A stretch of DNA of 64,000 nucleotides, taken from Candidatus Obscuribacterales bacterium. Its GTDB lineage: Bacteria > Cyanobacteriota > Vampirovibrionia > Obscuribacterales > Obscuribacteraceae. The first letter of the stretch is position 1. Each line of letters begins with the position of its first letter. The DNA lies in contig JAKFVU010000077.1 of NCBI GenBank assembly GCA_021732025.1, positions 155,311-219,310 on the forward strand. The letters run 5' to 3'. The translations under genes were made by a program, and so were the position numbers. The notes beneath the pieces were generated by a model that saw only the letters and a program-made list of their open reading frames with translations, did not search any database and was not told the origin of the DNA. Positions 62,276-64,000 of this stretch are shown here, piece after piece.

Positions 62276-63403
62276 ATGATTCTAGTACCACTGGTGGTGC
62301 GGCCGATTTTATGTCTGGCATGTAGCACTGCTTTATTTTCTACACAGCTCTTGCCTGCGGCAGTAGCTCAAGTTTCGGCTAACAACAACGTGGCACCAGT
62401 CGTGCCATCTGTTTCGACCGCAGCGGCCGCGGCTGAATCATTAGTACCTGGTGCTTCAGTTTCCTCGGGTACTCCGGTTACTCCTAATACACCTATAGCG
62501 CCTGCTATCCCAGTAGCACCAATTTTTCAGCCGACATCTTTGGGCTCGTTCGCCAACCGGCTATCCTTCGAGGGTTGGAACGGCGTACCAAATTATCTCT
62601 GGCAGCCCAGTGTTGGGGCGCTTGTACCTCAACTTCCCGAGAGTGACGGCTTAAAGGCGGCGATTCTCCAAGAATATGGTCTGAAGTCTTTTACTCGAAA
62701 ATCTTTTCAACGCGGTCAACGATATATACATTTGGATATTTACGAGTTTGCCAACAACGATGGTGCCTTTGCCGCCTATAGTTTCTTAAGACGTGGCGCC
62801 ACCACCGTAGTGTTGCGCGGCGACGCCACTTCCGAAGACGACGACAGCATTTCGTTTGTGCAGGGCAAGACTTTTATATCTATATATGGAACGTCAGGGG
62901 ATGATGACGAAAGTAAGGATGTCATTAGGAGCGTCGCCACAAAGATTGCTAAAGCGATAGCTGAAGCTGGCGCCCCGCCTTATATTCTGTCGACAATGCC
63001 GCAGTTGGAATTTCTGCGTGGTAGCGAAAAAATCGTAATGGGTCCTGTGTCGGCTCGTCGATTTTGTCCTGCTCCGTACCTGAATGCGCTCGATTTTAAG
63101 CAGGCTAGATTGGCCTGTGTGGCAGATTATCAAATGCGTGAGCCTGTTAAAGAGCGCATCAAGCTATTGCTGGTTGATTACGGCGGTAATGCCAAAGCGG
63201 CAGCTGCTAGTTATCAATCGTATATATCTGCTCTCTGCCAAAGCCGCGATGAAAACCCTGACCTACGGCTGGCCCAAGATAGCAATCAGTTCCGCAGCGG
63301 AGCCACTTTCTTCGAAATTCAGCTGCATGGTTCGCGCATATTTATGGTGACTGGTGCCCGTAAAAAGTTCAGCGCAGAACTTTTGCTTCGCCAAATTCGC
63401 TAG
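62276..63403 (+). CDS. secreted protein, DUF6599-like, unknown
   Basis: The 375-residue protein has a signal peptide (hydrophobic 'PLVVRPILCLACSTALF') and a Pro/Val/Ala-rich linker (about 40-80). A mature domain of about 290 residues follows. Features are 'YLWQPSVG', 'YIHLDIYEFANNDGAFAAYSF' and 'SFVQGKTFISIYG', which look like the DUF6599 family as I recall it. No enzyme motif is visible. It follows the lipoprotein gene by 6 bp with AGAGAG before the ATG. It is the last protein gene before the rRNA operon. Confidence 0.7.
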   Translation: MILVPLVVRPILCLACSTALFSTQLLPAAVAQVSANNNVAPVVPSVSTAAAAAESLVPGASVSSGTPVTPNTPIAPAIPVAPIFQPTSLGSFANRLSFEGWNGVPNYLWQPSVGALVPQLPESDGLKAAILQEYGLKSFTRKSFQRGQRYIHLDIYEFANNDGAFAAYSFLRRGATTVVLRGDATSEDDDSISFVQGKTFISIYGTSGDDDESKDVIRSVATKIAKAIAEAGAPPYILSTMPQLEFLRGSEKIVMGPVSARRFCPAPYLNALDFKQARLACVADYQMREPVKERIKLLLVDYGGNAKAAAASYQSYISALCQSRDENPDLRLAQDSNQFRSGATFFEIQLHGSRIFMVTGARKKFSAELLLRQIR

Positions 63404-63877
63404 CAATTTCTCAAAATGGTGCCAAAACCGCATGAAGTCAAGAGGCTCTCTGGTTCTGGCTTTTGTCTCAAGACGCCGCACTCGCCCGATTCTGTTTAAA
63501 TGGTGCCGATCAAGTGTTGCGAGGCGTTACAAGCGTTCTCACGGTTTGAGATGTGGCGTTTTTTTCATGATTGAATGACGCGATTCTTGAAAGAGGCCCC
63601 GGCTGCTGCTCTTGCAAGTTATCTACTGGTAGCCAAATGTGTATATTTCTGGATGCTTTTGTAAGAAGCCGATGGATAGTCACTTTTGTATTGTTTGACA
63701 CGCCCTATTTAGCTTGGTATGATTTCTCTCGTCGTCTGAATCACATTCGCCTTGAGCGGATTACTCCGACGCCAATTTGAACCCTGATAACTGAATAGCC
63801 TTATGTACAAGGCGCCTGCCAAGAATTTTGAGTAGGCAAACTAAATCGTTTTAAACGCACTTGGCTAACGCTGAGTG
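63404..63877. other. rRNA operon upstream and leader region, no protein gene
   Basis: This 474-bp stretch holds no convincing ORF: short open frames here lack a ribosome site. A weak hairpin (TCTCA at about 63536 with TGAGA) precedes a T7 run near 63559, possibly ending the previous operon. One consensus promoter lies at 63695. After it comes a 155-bp leader with 'CTGATAACTGAATAG' (a box common in rRNA leaders) and a short inverted repeat ccttATGTACaagg near 63801. No tRNA fold was found. Confidence 0.6.
63695..63723 (+). promoter_or_regulatory. consensus sigma70-type rRNA promoter
   Basis: TTGACA (63695-63700), a 17-base spacer and TATGAT (63718-63723): near-perfect boxes at ideal spacing, 155 bp before the 16S start. 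This is the strongest promoter in the window and fits an rrn operon. Confidence 0.85.
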
Positions 63878-64000
63878 ACAACGGAGAGTTTGATCCTGGC
63901 TCAGGACGAACGCTGGCGGTGTGCTTCACACATGCAAGTCGAACGAGGTAGCAATACCTAGTGGCGGACGGGTGAGTAACGCGTGGGAATCTGCCTTTAG
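63878..64000 (+). rRNA. 16S ribosomal RNA, 5' fragment
   Basis: The universal primer site AGAGTTTGATCCTGGCTCAG starts at 63885, which by E. coli numbering puts the mature 5' end near 63878. The next 100 bases run through 'GACGAACGCTGGCGG', a short variable region V1 and 'GGCGGACGGGTGAGTAACG'. The window ends about 123 bases in. The pattern 'GCGTGGGAATCTGCC' after it is common in Cyanobacteriota and some other phyla. Confidence 0.98.

Noticed and set aside
63421..63780. Short ORFs in the rRNA leader
   Set aside because: No ribosome site, and the -35/-10 boxes of the rRNA promoter lie inside one of them.

Overview
The window is chromosomal DNA from a free-living bacterium with a peptidoglycan wall. 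It ends about 123 bp into a 16S rRNA gene. The 16S start and the first variable region look cyanobacterial in a broad sense, but no photosynthesis gene is present. GC content looks middling (estimated by eye). There are several eukaryotic-type Ser/Thr kinases, many TPR, signal-peptide and membrane proteins, and frequent TTG/GTG starts. My best inference is a non-photosynthetic cyanobacterial relative (Melainabacteria/Vampirovibrionia, perhaps the Obscuribacterales). This is inference: no database search was possible, and full-length 16S would decide it.

Layout. 0-3.8 kb: the 3' part of a bacterial alpha-2-macroglobulin with an intact thioester motif, plus a small membrane protein. 3.8-10.8 kb (minus strand): a LysM protein, two paralogous membrane-anchored protein kinases with an atypical catalytic loop, and a Kef-type antiporter. 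10.9-16.4 kb: two small secreted proteins, a DUF2339-like polytopic membrane protein, and a third kinase with a duplicated Cys motif in front and an LRR-like exterior domain behind. 16.4-21.4 kb: an unknown gene, thrS, an unknown gene and mnmE. 21.5-22.0 kb: an HU protein with a histone-H1-like Lys/Ala tail. 22.1-29.3 kb: the translation operon rimP-nusA-rnpM-infB-rbfA-truB with a CPBP protease gene at its end. 29.4-31.5 kb: ybeY, dgkA and a Tyr/Asn-rich protein. 31.5-34.6 kb: a FecCD-type ABC importer without a visible binding protein, divergent from a cysteine desulfurase. 34.8-40.1 kb: fatty acid desaturase, aldehyde dehydrogenase and two divergent TPR proteins. 40.1-42.6 kb: a 5'-nucleotidase whose signal-peptide region overlaps, antisense, the signal-peptide region of a second secreted protein. 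42.8-48.4 kb: a 61-residue membrane protein, then a phosphorelay pair (REC-Hpt-REC-pseudoGGDEF protein and CHASE3/PAS/GAF histidine kinase). 48.3-54.1 kb: division and wall genes murJ, ftsI, an FtsL-like gene and rsmH, headed by a zinc-ribbon membrane protein gene where mraZ often sits. 54.3-58.3 kb: D-aminopeptidase, dapF, ftsQ-like and mazG. 58.4-60.7 kb: UDP-glucose dehydrogenase and UDP-glucuronate decarboxylase, giving a UDP-xylose route. 60.9-63.4 kb: a repeat-bearing soluble protein, a lipoprotein and a secreted protein. 63.4-63.9 kb: the rRNA leader with a consensus promoter, then 16S.

The most unusual content is (i) the kinase pair sharing the HRDFTPDN loop, one also carrying DFN in place of DFG; (ii) the zinc-finger-like/kinase/TM/LRR protein; and (iii) the antisense overlap of two signal-peptide coding regions. 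No CRISPR array, insertion sequence, prophage, integrase or tRNA gene was seen.
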